Of a stretch of 64,000 bases of DNA, positions 56,301 to 61,125 are shown in pieces. A program made the translations under genes and the position numbers. Origin of the DNA: Sipunculus nudus. Its lineage: Eukaryota > Annelida > Sipuncula > Golfingiida > Sipunculidae. Each line of letters opens with the position of its first letter. Position 1 is the stretch's first letter. Location of the stretch: contig CM049306.1 in assembly GCA_026874595.1 (NCBI GenBank), positions 38,504,019 through 38,568,018 of the forward strand. The letters are read 5' to 3'. The notes beneath the pieces are model-generated. The model searched no databases. It was given only the letters and a program-made list of their open reading frames with translations, and had not been told where the DNA came from.

Positions 56301-59300
56301 TTGAATCACTATTAAAAAGTTTTGCACATTGGAGTTTTCAGTACATGCTTGATTTTATTCACCAAAATAAAATAAAAGTAAATTTGATAAAATAAAACAT
56401 CTTTTCAAATAAAGTATACACACTGTTGGTTGAATAAGGGACAAACAATATCATTGTGCTAATTACTATCCCAGTTTTAATTTATTACTGGAATTAATAG
56501 TCAATTTCACACCTGGTGAAGTTTTTACTCTTCTGAAGTAAGGAATTACTTATCTGATGAACATCCACACTTTCATAGCAATACACCACTTTGTGGACAC
56601 AGTTAAATGTACACTTTAATCATTGTAACCCTGGTGGTACAATACAAAATCTAAAATGTAGCATTGCCTAGAATAAGAATGAATCAAATACAGAAAATAA
56701 TAACATTCATCTAGTTTATGCACCATCGGGGGGGGGGGGGGGGGGAGTGCAGGGCAGAGGGGAAGCCTGCTGGTAGTGGCCAGGCTGACCCAAGGCAAGC
56801 TGCCAGGGGTGGATTACACAATGCAAGTGAAGGCTGTACTACTAGGTGGGCTAGATATAGACAACACTTGACATGGTGTATGAAAACATGAATAAAAGCT
56901 ATTTTTTCCAATCAATTTCTTTGAAATTTCAGATTTAAAAGATTAAATCCTTATGTATATATGCTGTGAAAATTAAATCAACAGTGCCAAAGTTGGACAA
57001 AATTTAAGGTATTGATTTTTTATTTATGCTAATAACTTGAAAAATTTGCAAAATTCAGATCTAATTTTGGGTAAACAATTGAATCTTGATTAAATAAAGT
57101 TATATTCCTGAAAAAAAGTCTCTAGGTTCAGCAATTCTCATGTTAGGTGAGTAAATATATTTCCTGATTTTTTTAAAAATTGCATTATGTTTTGGCCCAT
57201 AACTTCAAAATAATACCCAATACTGACCTAATTTTTGGTATGTTCATAGAAAATGTATGAAATAATGTGAATACTAAATACGATCAAAAACAGATCAGTG
57301 GTTTTGATATTAGGCAGACTTGAAGTGTAACTTTTTTTATGGAAAACAGAGTTTTTTTTCCTTAATATCTCGAAGGAACGAAGTCCTAATAACCCAATTT
57401 TCGGTATGGTAGGAGATTTTGGGGACATCTAAAATTATGCCAACAGCCTGGGGAGCATAGAGATGTGCACTGAATGACCTACAGTCATCAAAGTGGACTG
57501 CTTGACAATGTAAGGGGATACAACAAGAGCCTCCAAAATAATTCAATAACTAGCCTAATTTTGCAGCTTTTATTTTCAAATTTCAGATTTTTACAGATTA
57601 AATCCTTATGTATACATGCTGTGAAAATTAAATCCACAGTACTTACAGGAAAAAAACGAGCCGAGGCCAAAGTTTGGCAAAATTTAAGGTACCAATTTTA
57701 TATTTTTGCCAATATTTAAAAAAATTTAACAGATTTTGATCTAATTTTTGGTATACAATTAAATTTTGATTAATTAAAGTTGTATTGCTGGAAAAAAGTC
57801 CCTACCTTTAACACTTTTGGTCTTAAGTGACCAAATATTTTTCTGATTTTTTACAAAGTCCATTATGTTTGGGCCCATAACTTTTTTAAATTATATAATA
57901 CTGACTTAATATCTGGCATGTACATAGGAACTATATAGAGGAATATTTATGGTAAATATGAAGAAAACCAGATGAGTGGTTTTGATATTAGGCAGTCCTG
58001 AAGTGTGAAAATAGATTTCTAATAAAAAATTGTTCTTTGATCAAACTCAGTTTTCCTATAAAATTTTATGAAAGTTTCATGAATGAATCATATATTTCAC
58101 ATTCTGTAGAGTACTAATTTTGACTAAGTCTTGCAGGTTTTGTGTTCGTTTGTTCATTGTGATATTGATGTCAGTTTACCTTTGGTCTATTTTTTCCCCG
58201 ACCTTTGTCCAGGGCCGCAGTCATTCACTACGATTCGGGGTGATTTTTAAGTAGGAACTTCCGAAAGGAGTAATAATTTCCCCTGCGTGTAAGTACACAG
58301 GTGAACAGCGTGACCTCGTTTTGGGCTTCTTGGGACAGGCAGCCATCCTCGTACCGAGTGGGCGCTAATCGGTGCTGTTATCAGCCATTTGTCACCTGTC
58401 TGTAGTTCAGATACCATGGCCTAAAGGCTTTTACCCTTTACATGTTTGCAAACTTAGGCAAGCACTGAATGTTTTTGTGTTGAAATACTGTAACATAATT
58501 GGATGTCAAATACACAGGGGCAGATGCCCTGGATAAAATCCCGACTGATTACGCAATACCCATGCCTCTTGCACTCATACTTAATCGCCCTGAATGAAGC
58601 TCATTATACCTAGACTCGGGTCATTTCCTGGTTGTCATCAACCATGTAAATTGCAAACATTTTAATATCCAAATGAAAGTACAGCATAAATGGTCAAAAT
58701 TTGAAGAAAAAAAAATATTCGGAAACCTTATTAGACTGTATTTTTGGACCGAAAGGGGGACTTGTGTACCTGACTTCACCGGAAACGGATATTTAGTTGT
58801 CGATCAGATAAGCCATTCAGGCCGGCAGTTTGACTAAGTTCGTGCAAAATTTTGCCTCTCAGGCTTAGACCCGCACATAAGTCTACTCCCCTTTCTTGGA
58901 TTATTTATTTGGGAACAAATTTCTCGACGTATATGTGGTTTTTTACGGTAAATGCTTTTGGTTCACTCAAGGGTGGTTTTAATAGACAGGGGGTCTTTCA
59001 GACATGTTCCGTTGTATGCTGCTCTATACAGACCTATTTAAGCACTGGAATTGGAAGCAAAAACTTTTTCTAGATGTGAGAACAGATACATACCAGTTCT
59101 TCCTGTTTCTTACGTTCACGCTCTTCTTCTTCTCTTCTCTACAAATATAAAATAAACATAACAATATCCGTAATAATTTTATTTATAGCACTGACTTTGT
59201 GTACAACTCAAATGATCTTGGAAGAAGTCATTGAAGGACCTCTTTACTGTTTGATCATCTCATGTTCTGAAATATGAAACTCCACATGCACATGCACATT

Positions 59301-60851
59301 ATTTATTCACCTTTGGACTTACCCAGTGAAAGTCTGAAAGAGTATGAAATAGCCAGTCAAGTTGGAATTTAAAAAATCTAGATCAACTAAGCCAATATTA
59401 AACATGTTCTATTTCTCTTTAAAAACTTCCACTGATCACATTTTTTTCTTCTTTAGATTCTGAACTTTGATTTAATTTAAATATTACCATTATTTTAGAT
59501 CACATGACAAGAATGTCCCCTCTTTCCTATCTTCTCCTCCTCATCCCCCTCTCATCGCCCTCTGTACATCTCTCTGATTTCCTAAGGAAATCATCCTTCT
59601 TAAGCCTTACACTTTCTCCTCTTTTCTGTATCATTTTTCCTTACAAGCCTTACCTTTTTCTCTTCTTCAAGCCTAGCTTTTTCCTCTTCCTCTTTTTTTC
59701 TCATTTTTTCTTCTTCTTCCTTTTTCTTCTTCTCTTCCTCTTCTCTCTGCCACTGTGCCTCCAGATCTGAAGCGGCTGGTCCCCTGGTGTCCTTTCTGCC
59801 TCGGCCCTTTGAACGCGAGCTCCCTCGACTTTGTGCTGAAGTTTTGCTGAGCATGTTTAAGATTTCAGCACCTCCTCCCCCACTATGAAATACAATTACC
59901 ATCACATATTAAGATTATTGAGCAAAAGTGCTTAAACACTGACACAATCATTATACTTCCATTAAGAAACAAAAGTTTCACCAGGACATCTGCTCTTGTT
60001 AGTCAGATTTTTGGCCCTGTGCCAGAAACTGCCCAACAACAGCAGGTGTCACATGTTTGCAATTTAGAGCTGGATGCACAATGCAAGACAATGCCCCTAA
60101 TGGTCTTATTATAATTATCTGCTCTGTGCACACCCTGGTGTTCTTACCAAGAAAATCTTGCTATACAAAGCTAAGGTTACACAAAAAGAGATCTGGGATA
60201 AATCAAGGTTACTAGTCTTGAAAAAAAATCTGAGATATTGGTGGAAATATTTTTGGTGTAAAATTTGAAGGAAACAGATCAAAAAGTTACTTTAAAAAAG
60301 TACTTCAAAAGTTAGGGGGTAAATAAAAGTCCTATATATTTGCAGATTTAACCTTGAAGACCAAGCTGAATTTCACCTGTCTCAAATAAATCTGAGTTAT
60401 TGGTGGTAACCATAAATTTTGTGTATCAATTTTGAAGAAAAGAAATGATGTACTTCAAATATTATGGGGTTAAAAAAATTCTTATGTTTCCGTAGATTTT
60501 ACCTTAAAAAGCAGGGTCAAGGTCACCAGTCTCCAAACATGTCAGAGATCTTGATGGAAACAACCTGTGTGCCCCCCCCCCCAATGACTGCCATAGTTTA
60601 AGACCAAGTGACATGTAGCTCACAGAATTTACATGGCCTGTTGTTGATCCAACCTTTCTTGAACAACCACCACCAAAATACAGCCATTTTATAAAAGCCC
60701 TGCAAGTGATTGAAATTTTGAGGTTTTCACAGTACAAACATAAATGGATTGACAAAAAGCAAGTAAACTATACCTGTGTTTCACACCAGACTTATGGTTG
60801 TCACCCTGCTCTGCTGACTGGGGCTTTTCACTTCCTTTGTTTGGTTTTCCA
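5319..60851 (-). CDS. UPF2: UPF2, regulator of nonsense transcripts 2 (38 coding exons, 5' end missing)
   Basis: UPF2 is the NMD scaffold that links UPF1 helicase to UPF3 and the exon-junction complex, mainly in the cytoplasm. Exons in transcription order: 60774-60851, 59654-59882, 59094-59138, 48703-48787, 47931-48007, 47518-47598, 45292-45441, 43910-44127, 34458-34500, 33641-33772, 33061-33153, 31563-31602, 29446-29501, 28852-28944, 28275-28338, 27701-27844, 27028-27122, 26466-26551, 25666-25774, 25243-25300, 24889-24944, 24106-24222, 23298-23483, 21494-21535, 21102-21203, 18619-18678, 17853-17991, 17523-17662, 16353-16536, 15378-15464, 14531-14661, 13326-13418, 11287-11382, 10685-10763, 10131-10198, 7870-7932, 6405-6483, 5319-5434. 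All introns are GT-AG, all phases agree, and the total is 3814 nt with one continuous frame. Family-typical peptides include SFCRHCGDD, LPNCVNRDLIDK, LLPFYSRLVATLHPCM, LDPPEHLFRIRLVC, LDTCGQYFDRGSSKKKLDCF and YQHPKGAPDADLIF. Vertebrate UPF2 is about 1270 residues, so little is missing, but no initiator Met is identified. Exon edges come from reading alone, without transcript data. Confidence 0.95.
5435..6404. other. UPF2 intron without recognised features
   Basis: AT-rich intron between exons 6405-6483 and 5319-5434. I see no repeat family, coding frame or RNA gene in it. Confidence 0.6.
6770..7850 (+). repeat. 42-bp minisatellite in a UPF2 intron
   Basis: About 25 copies of a unit near 42 bp containing TGTACATCATTAATCTGTCA and a more variable CATCACCATC half; the best copies lie at 6965-7560 and both ends are degenerate. 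Because 42 is divisible by three, long frames stay open across the array: a plus-strand frame at 6968-7462 would encode a 14-residue repeat (YIINLSSEHHHQKL), and a second frame is open at 6987-7259. These are products of the period rather than genes. The array ends just before exon 7870-7932. Confidence 0.95.
7945..8000 (+). repeat. Head fragment of the AAGGGACCCATGGG repeat family
   Basis: Contains ACAAGGGACCCATGGG followed by CTCAGCTGA, the same block that opens the complete copy at 43145-43893. Further isolated heads lie near 13785 and 52648. The matching core and tail may be those at 9050-9776, split by later insertion or drift. Confidence 0.6.
8001..9049. other. AT-rich intron stretch with a long G run
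   Basis: Apart from the 29-G homopolymer at 8858-8886, I see no gene, RNA or repeat family here. Confidence 0.6.
8858..8886 (+). repeat. Homopolymer of 29 G
   Basis: An uninterrupted G run of 29 in the plus strand, so a C run in the UPF2 pre-mRNA. It could form a G-quadruplex in DNA on the plus strand. The exact length is doubtful because such runs are prone to sequencing error. Confidence 0.95.
9050..9776 (+). repeat. Interspersed repeat core and tail, copy 1
   Basis: Shares a long AT-rich core (for example TTTCTGGCATGTACATAGGA and GGTTTTGATATTAGGCAGTC) with copies at 43145-43893, 56885-57440 and 57530-58040. It ends in a GGAC-rich tract (9687-9726) and a block with CAGCTGAGCTAAAAA. No transposase is present; it is a non-autonomous or unclassified family. 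Confidence 0.85.
10546..10731 (-). repeat. 46-bp tandem repeat carrying the exon 34 splice donor
   Basis: The 3' end of exon 10685-10763 plus its donor is repeated downstream at a spacing of 46-47 bp. On the minus strand the copies read AGAAAAAAG/GTTAGT (exon edge 10685), AGAAAAAAAG/GTTAGT (edge 10638), AGAAAAAAG/GTAAGT (edge 10592) and a decayed copy near 10546. The third copy has the best donor consensus. See findings for the effect on the reading frame. Confidence 0.85.
11383..12012. other. UPF2 intron part without recognised features
   Basis: No repeat family or gene seen. Continues into the inverted repeat at 12013-12236. Confidence 0.55.
12013..12236. repeat. Inverted repeat, foldback or MITE-like
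   Basis: Arms of about 75 bp face each other around a spacer of about 75-85 bp. The best-matched part is CATTTCGTTT...ACAGCTCATC on the left (from 12053) and its complement GATGAGCTGT...AAAACGAAATG on the right (to about 12195); outside that the match continues imperfectly to CCAGCCA on the left and TGGCTGG on the right. It is more GC-rich than the intron around it, which suggests an inserted element. Confidence 0.75.
12237..13325. other. UPF2 intron part with a 24-bp palindrome
   Basis: No gene or repeat family seen. The only structure noted is the perfect palindrome at 12755-12778. Confidence 0.55.
12755..12778. repeat. Perfect 24-bp palindrome
   Basis: GTCAGTCAGGAG is followed without spacer by its exact reverse complement. 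It is isolated from the repeat families described here. Confidence 0.95.
13326..15464 (-). CDS. UPF2: UPF2 exons 30-32 of window: acidic and SQ-rich linker
   Basis: Exons 15378-15464, 14531-14661 and 13326-13418 encode about residues 1001-1104, the linker between MIF4G-3 and the UPF1-binding region. The first and third exons are rich in D and E, as in vertebrate UPF2. The middle exon is different: in about 44 residues it has six Ser-Gln pairs (positions LSQG, LSQL, SSQE, RSQS, SQT and HSQT) plus several other Ser and Thr. SQ is the site preferred by PIKK kinases, including SMG1, which works with UPF1 and UPF2. All three exons have good splice signals and stay in frame, so they are probably all coding, though optional use of any one cannot be excluded. 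Confidence 0.85.
13419..14530. other. UPF2 intron, mostly unrecognised
   Basis: Contains a short head fragment of the AAGGGACCCATGG family near 13785-13835; the rest is AT-rich with nothing I recognise. Confidence 0.5.
14662..15377. other. UPF2 intron, unrecognised
   Basis: AT-rich intron with a 14-C run at 15036-15049 and no other feature that I recognise. Confidence 0.5.
15465..16352. other. UPF2 intron with a short GACA tract
   Basis: A GGACAGACAGACAGACAGG-like microsatellite lies at about 15800-15845. No gene or larger repeat is recognised. Confidence 0.5.
16353..21535 (-). CDS. UPF2: UPF2 exons 24-29 of window: third MIF4G domain (UPF3-binding)
   Basis: Exons 21494-21535, 21102-21203, 18619-18678, 17853-17991, 17523-17662 and 16353-16536 encode about residues 779-1000. 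Diagnostic motifs are VLRQMRKLKW, IHCAANVLAGL, NHPKFNQRRVSTVKYLGELYNYRMVES, LLDPPEHLFRIRLVCTLLDTCGQY and FDRGSSKKKLDCFLVYFQRYYW. In known UPF2 this domain binds the RRM of UPF3/UPF3B and so ties the scaffold to the exon-junction complex. The KLDCFLVYFQRY stretch and the LRPKLKLCESWEEA tail are kept, so the domain looks intact. The intron 18679-21101 holds a TIR element at 19801-20981, and the intron 21536-23297 is largely a 52-bp satellite. Confidence 0.95.
16537..17522. other. UPF2 intron with a repeat fragment
   Basis: Around 16860-17045 the text (GGATGGATGGAAAAC and an adjoining GGGTCTGAGATAGC block) resembles the repeat at 30950-31470. The rest is unrecognised. Confidence 0.45.
18679..19800. 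other. UPF2 intron, unrecognised
   Basis: No gene, RNA or repeat family recognised in this part of the intron upstream of the TIR element. Confidence 0.5.
19801..20981. mobile_element. TIR DNA element with TA target-site duplication
   Basis: The left end reads (TA)CCTTGTTTATTC, then ATTTGGTGACCCC; the reverse complement of the right end reads (TA)CCTTATTTATTCC, then ATTTGGCGATCCC. The imperfect inverted ends run about 40 bp and are flanked by TA on both sides, as expected of Tc1/mariner/pogo-type insertion. The 1.2-kb interior is richer in CpG than the intron around it but has no long open frame, so it is a non-autonomous or decayed copy. Confidence 0.75.
21690..22950 (+). repeat. 52-bp satellite, about 24 copies
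   Basis: Near-identical units of 52 bp containing GTGTTTACATGGTATCATCC, then AATCAGAAGCTGTCA, then GAGGGTGTTTTGCA. Copies differ mainly in one short variable block (AACTGAG, AATTGAG or ATATGAG). The array sits in the UPF2 intron between exons 23298-23483 and 21494-21535 and makes up most of it. Every unit holds CCAATCA and TGTTTAC. Confidence 0.97.
23298..27122 (-). CDS. UPF2: UPF2 exons 17-23 of window: second MIF4G domain
   Basis: Exons 27028-27122, 26466-26551, 25666-25774, 25243-25300, 24889-24944, 24106-24222 and 23298-23483 encode about residues 543-778. The segment EAFLQNLPNCVNRDLIDK-AAVDFCTNLNTKANRKKLVKALF is nearly identical to the start of the second MIF4G domain of UPF2, followed by RLVATLHPCMPDVA, KKDQMNIESKLKSVRFIGEMVKFNMF and HNIEMACALLETCGRFLYRS. 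The last exon carries the MMRKKAALHLDSRYTTMIENAY motif and the start of the third domain (RPPMHEYIRKLLYKDLSK). Exon 25666-25774 is followed on its 5' side by a minisatellite that resembles its own splice acceptor. Confidence 0.95.
23615..24066 (+). repeat. Interspersed repeat with ATTAAATATGCATGGAT, copy 1
   Basis: Shares GTGACCTCTGACCTCATTAA, TATGCATGGATTTTGCC and GTTATGGTGAGTTTTGTGAA blocks with 41440-41960. It consists of two to three diverged units near 140 bp and ends in a GACAGATGGATGG tract. No coding frame. Confidence 0.75.
24223..24888. other. UPF2 intron, unrecognised
   Basis: AT-rich intron with no repeat family or gene that I recognise. Confidence 0.5.
25775..26125 (-). repeat. 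Degenerate minisatellite resembling the exon 19 splice acceptor
   Basis: Plus-strand text like TACCTGTAATACAAG recurs about every 18-40 bp (near 25772, 25838, 25855, 25893, 25931, 25950 and 26113). On the minus strand each reads CTTGTATTACAGGYA, the same as the real acceptor before exon 25666-25774. The copies are diverged in sequence and spacing. Confidence 0.7.
26552..27027. other. UPF2 intron, unrecognised
   Basis: AT-rich intron with no recognised feature. Confidence 0.5.
27701..31602 (-). CDS. UPF2: UPF2 exons 12-16 of window: acidic linker between MIF4G-1 and MIF4G-2
   Basis: Exons 31563-31602, 29446-29501, 28852-28944, 28275-28338 and 27701-27844 encode about residues 411-542. The order matches UPF2: DLLDEELPELPEE, a short spacer with DIFNANINTE, the conserved FEDEDSRVFYENLPDLRAFIPG block, then a long E/K/D-rich stretch. 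The FYENLPDLRAFIP block corresponds to FYENLIDLKAFVPA in vertebrate UPF2. The region lies between two helical domains and is probably largely disordered apart from that block. Exon phases (1, 0, 0, 1, 1) are mutually consistent. Confidence 0.92.
29502..30949. other. UPF2 intron, unrecognised, with a GC-richer block
   Basis: The part at about 29890-30700 is more GC- and CpG-rich than nearby introns and has no similarity to exons; it could be an old insertion of unknown type. No conserved frame was found. Confidence 0.45.
30950..31470 (+). repeat. Interspersed repeat, about 165-bp dimer
   Basis: Two diverged units follow each other, recognisable by GGCCATACTGTATTTCCCAC and GGCCAAATAGAATTTCCACT at matching places. 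The end carries GGATGGATGGAAAAC and a GGGGGATATAATAAA-like terminus. A related fragment is at 16860-17045. Confidence 0.6.
31603..32033. other. UPF2 intron, unrecognised
   Basis: AT-rich with no recognised feature before the repeat that begins near 32034. Confidence 0.5.
32034..33020 (+). repeat. Interspersed repeat with about 340-bp units and the GGTGGCGCCACC palindrome
   Basis: Two full units and a partial third share ATGGACCTCC-TGGATGTCAA and ATCATGGTGATCAATGCATT blocks at a spacing near 340 bp. The palindrome is GGTGGCGTCACC at 32331-32342 and perfect at 32670-32681. It ends with a CAGACGGACAAACAG tract and a CAGCTGAGCTAATAAT terminus like the one at 9776. This family differs from the array elements outside these blocks. 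Confidence 0.8.
33061..48787 (-). CDS. UPF2: UPF2 exons 4-11 of window: first MIF4G domain
   Basis: Exons 48703-48787, 47931-48007, 47518-47598, 45292-45441, 43910-44127, 34458-34500, 33641-33772 and 33061-33153 encode roughly residues 118-410 of the visible protein. The DSFFTKLDSSLKKNTAFVRKL segment and the following GLNLNKYIGEA, KLKMSDIHCALHLCSLLHQRY, LRVDLRFFAEL and SFCRHCGDD motifs are the recognisable core of the first MIF4G (HEAT-like helical) domain of UPF2. It has a mainly structural role in the NMD scaffold and also docks the SMG1 kinase complex in vertebrates. The intron 34501-43909 (9.4 kb) holds array element B and several other repeats; the intron 48788-59093 (10.3 kb) holds array element C and nested transposons. 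Confidence 0.92.
33773..34457. other. UPF2 intron, unrecognised
   Basis: AT-rich intron with no repeat family that I recognise. Confidence 0.5.
34825..41421 (+). mobile_element. Tandem-array element, copy B (longest, both ends present)
   Basis: Begins ACAAGGCCTACAGGCC and ends in TCACAGGTTCGCTAAAAA, as does copy D. The two ends share an inverted 11-mer: GCGAACCTGTG near the left end and its complement CACAGGTTCGC at the right end. Order of parts: left end, hairpin TAGTCG-ACAAG-CGACTA (35011-35027), array of about 17 dimers (35110-39840), AGGTCA repeat (39896-39908), and a tail present twice (about 40340-40858 and 40862-41421), each with one palindrome and a GGAC tract. There is no transposase, so it would depend on proteins from elsewhere. 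It fills most of the 9.4-kb UPF2 intron. Confidence 0.85.
35110..39840 (+). repeat. 278-bp dimeric array with higher-order blocks (copy B)
   Basis: Successive GAGCTTGGATGTCTGC motifs lie 277-278 bp apart from 35391 to 37336 and beyond. A rare variant (GTAGCCGGCGCCACC) recurs at about 36812, 37925 and 38760, and another (GCGCTACCATTTTTAG) at about 37801, 38637 and 39755. The spacings equal four, three, three and four units, so multi-unit blocks have been duplicated as units. Confidence 0.93.
41440..41960 (+). repeat. Interspersed repeat with ATTAAATATGCATGGAT, copy 2
   Basis: Homologous to 23615-24066 in the same order of blocks (GTGACC...CATTAAATATGCATGG...GTTATGGTGAG), ending with a GACAGACAGACGGAC tract and a GGGCGTATAATAAA-like end. 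It directly follows copy B. Confidence 0.75.
42340..42800 (+). repeat. Interspersed repeat with direct duplication and end hairpin
   Basis: A block with AAAAAGTGGGTCC, GGCCTTGACCTTTGACCCC and CATCCAAGTGTGG is present twice, 88 bp apart (motifs at 42512-42524 and 42600-42612). It is followed by a GGACGGAAAGACAGACGGAC tract and a small hairpin at 42781-42800 (TGCAA...TTGCA). No coding frame is evident. Confidence 0.7.
43145..43893 (+). repeat. Interspersed repeat, complete-looking copy with head, core and tail
   Basis: The head ACAAGGGATCCATGGGTC, the core shared with 9050-9776, and the tail TCAGCTAAGCTAAC occur together within 749 bp. Both ends contain a CAGCT-type block (ATCAGCTGA at the head, GTCAGCTAAGCT at the tail) that could pair. 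It abuts UPF2 exon 43910-44127, ending 17 bases short of it. Confidence 0.75.
44240..44955 (+). repeat. Interspersed repeat with AAGGTCAAGGTCA units and terminal hairpin
   Basis: About three to four units near 150 bp, each with GATGAAGGTCAAGGTCA, AACTTGTCCA and CTTCAAAAGTTAT blocks. The right end is a strong hairpin (CCCCCTCGAGGGGG, near 44932-44945), and the left end begins with a C-rich AAATGCCCCCCCCACCC block that could be its inverted partner. Diverged copies of the unit lie at 60190-60570. Confidence 0.75.
46019..47238 (+). mobile_element. Tigger/pogo-like DNA transposon, decayed
   Basis: The left end is CACTCTAACCTCTTTCATTT and the right end, reverse-complemented, is CAGTCTAACCTCATTTATTC followed by GCCAACCTTGG; a similar GCCAACCTCGCC lies near the left end. 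TA flanks both sides (46017-46018 and 47239-47240). At about 1.2 kb with only a C-terminal transposase remnant, it is deleted internally. It sits in the UPF2 intron 45442-47517. Confidence 0.8.
46495..46995 (+). pseudogene. C-terminal remnant of a Tigger/pogo-type DDE transposase
   Basis: An open plus-strand frame contains EFVNDDQNIGTAQPLSDQDI, then an acidic/Ser-rich spacer and a helical segment (AIKTVLQYSRARTTANSSIL). The pattern of EFV, then several acidic residues, then LSDxDIV matches the region just after the DDE catalytic domain in Tigger/jerky-like transposases. The catalytic domain and the CENP-B-like DNA-binding domain are absent, and stops occur upstream near 46447-46467. It cannot encode an active enzyme. 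Family assignment is from motif memory and position between TIRs. Confidence 0.6.
48788..49002. other. UPF2 intron before array element C
   Basis: AT-rich sequence without recognised features between exon 48703-48787 and element C. Confidence 0.5.
49003..51021 (+). mobile_element. Tandem-array element, copy C, with a different tail
   Basis: The head (TAGTCGACAAGCGACTA hairpin, then GGACGGGTGAAG and GCATGGATTGAGTGGCAAGG) matches copies A, B and D, but the element ends after the AGGTCA block in a different sequence. Its right end is a hairpin at 50992-51021 whose right arm GTTTTGGCGGATAC is the inverted form of GTATCCGCCAAAA at 49029-49041, so it has inverted ends of about 13 bp. The array (about 49135-50800) has units near 281 bp, three of them almost identical. 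A GCG-rich stretch lies at 50957-50972. Confidence 0.8.
49135..50800 (+). repeat. 281-bp dimeric tandem array (copy C)
   Basis: The block beginning GATTTTAACCCCAGGCAGAT starts at 49801, 50082, 50363 and 50643. Units 2-4 are near-identical over almost their whole length, meaning recent amplification; the first units are more diverged. Each unit has two palindromes (GGTGGCGCCACC and a GGTGGTGCCACC variant). Confidence 0.9.
51022..51487. other. UPF2 intron, unrecognised
   Basis: AT-rich sequence with no recognised repeat or gene. Confidence 0.5.
51488..51581 (+). repeat. Fragment of a DNA-transposon end
   Basis: CAGTAAACCTGTTTTATGAA followed by AAAGTGGTCTTAATTCATAAGTGGTC looks like the TIR of a DNA element. 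A partner block (GTGGTTTTAATAGACAGGGG) lies at about 58972-58991, immediately outside the inverted end at 58951, so this element may have been split by insertion of the next one. Confidence 0.4.
51640..53060. other. Interior of the nested region, unrecognised
   Basis: Two CpG-richer patches (about 52195-52290 and 52470-52580) may be remains of an old element. A head fragment of the AAGGGACCCATGGG family with GGTCACGGCGCTCAGCTGA is at 52648-52690. Nothing coding was recognised. Confidence 0.4.
53075..53195 (+). repeat. Partial core of the 9050-9776 repeat family
   Basis: Contains TTTCTGGCATGTACATAGG and adjoining blocks shared with copies at 9430 and 57915. It is short and truncated at both ends. 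Confidence 0.55.
53636..56046 (+). mobile_element. Element with 180-bp tandem array, hairpin ends and a nested insert
   Basis: The left end has a GTGTCG-GTA-CGACAC hairpin (53646-53660) followed by AATGCCCCCGC; the right end has a hairpin at 56018-56042 (GCCCC...GGGGC) whose complement also contains AATGCCCCCGC, giving matching inverted ends. Inside, about 54690-55960 holds seven units near 180 bp (period measured from TGTGTATTTGTCATGAAAA). A different element, about 54120-54690, with a GGTGACGCCACC motif and a long GGAC tract, interrupts the array near its left side. A GGAC-rich tract also precedes the right hairpin. No protein frame was found. Confidence 0.85.
54690..55970 (+). repeat. 180-bp tandem array
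   Basis: Units begin near 54700, 54889, 55063, 55241, 55421, 55600 and 55780 and contain GGTCAACCGGGACGAAACGC, TCGATCTGTAACTGGTCA and ATCAGGCCAATATCTGCAGG. Unit similarity is high in the middle and lower at the left edge. Confidence 0.92.
56047..56884. other. Intron stretch with an 18-G run
   Basis: AT-rich; a G run at 56728-56745 is followed by a short GC-rich patch. At the left, ATATAAGTTAAAATATTAGA and a following GTTGCAAAAGTTGCAATCAT are present twice about 65 bp apart. No gene recognised. Confidence 0.5.
56885..57440 (+). repeat. Interspersed repeat core, copy 3
   Basis: Matches the core of 9050-9776 from TTTCAAATTTCAGATTTA-like text through GGAGATTTTGGGGACATCTA; head and GGAC tail are missing. 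Confidence 0.8.
57530..58040 (+). repeat. Interspersed repeat core, copy 4
   Basis: A second core copy directly after copy 3, with TTTACAGATTAAATCCTTAT and ATCTGGCATGTACATAGGAA. It breaks off after AGTGTGAAAATAG-like text. Confidence 0.8.
58041..58834. other. GC-richer stretch inside the nested region
   Basis: Around 58190-58400 and 58720-58835 the sequence is CpG-richer than nearby introns and might be old transposon sequence, but I find no motif that identifies it. Confidence 0.35.
59094..60851 (-). CDS. UPF2: UPF2 exons 1-3 of window: charged N-terminal region
   Basis: Exons 60774-60851, 59654-59882 and 59094-59138 encode about 117 residues: a polar stretch rich in K, G, S and Q, a short Arg/Ser/Gly segment (around SRGSSRSKGRGRK), then a long run of E, K and R that should form a single charged helix or coiled coil. 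Vertebrate UPF2 has a similar lysine/glutamate-rich N-terminus that includes nuclear-localisation-like stretches; the sequence is poorly conserved, so assignment rests on composition, in-frame splicing and position. Exon 60774-60851 begins with the last base of a split codon, so at least one more coding exon lies upstream. The open frame that runs upstream of its acceptor up to about 60958 includes an ATG, but it resembles no UPF2 and is probably intron. Repeat copy D lies just 5' of here. Confidence 0.75.
60190..60570 (+). repeat. Diverged copies of the AAGGTCA-unit repeat
   Basis: Two units near 150 bp with TCTGAGATATTGGTGGAAA, TTACCTTAAAAAGCAGGGTC and AAGGTCACCAGTCTCCAAAC resemble 44240-44955. 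A C run (about 60571-60581) follows. Confidence 0.55.
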
Positions 60852-61125
60852 CTACAATTAAATAAAAACAATGTTGTAGTCAATTCAACACCATCTGTGT
60901 CCAAATGCATACAAGTTTGCATCCAGTTAACTCGAGCCCAAATTAAAGTCAGAGCCACTGAAGTTCAAGTCCAGGTCCAGCATCTTTGAATCTGTGTCTA
61001 AATCTGAGTTCAGTTAAAATGGCATTATAAAACTCTTTTTATGTATTTATATAGTTATATTTTTACTTTAAGGTATAATAATATTTAGCAAAGATAAAGC
61101 TTGGTGTATACAAGCTTGATTTTTT
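60852..61125. other. UPF2 5' intron or flank with CTCAAGTCC-like text
   Basis: Rich in degenerate TCAAGTCCA / CAGAGCCACTGAAG-like words; similar text occurs at 63610-63770 on the far side of element D, so D may have inserted into one such region. No coding exon recognised. Confidence 0.4.

Larger units (their letters stand above)
51582..58951. mobile_element. Large nested region between inverted ends CCGTAAAAA
   Basis: The left end reads ACCGTAAAAACTCGCATATA then AGTCGAG; the right end, reverse-complemented, reads TACCGTAAAAAACCACATAT then ACGTCGAG. The imperfect inverted ends are about 30 bp long and both are flanked by AATGC, a possible target duplication. The 7.4-kb interior includes the element at 53636-56046 and repeat copies at 56885-58040. 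No transposase was recognised. Whether it is one insertion or two unrelated ends of the same family is undecided. Confidence 0.45.

Noticed and set aside
59504-59770. Plus-strand Ser/Leu/Phe-rich frame resembling membrane segments
   Set aside because: It is the antisense of the Glu/Lys-rich UPF2 exon 59654-59882 and its intron.
60689-60958. Upstream Met in frame with UPF2 exon 60774-60851 as a start codon
   Set aside because: The frame passes through a good acceptor (TTAATTGTAG before 60851) and the upstream residues are not UPF2-like, so it is probably intron.
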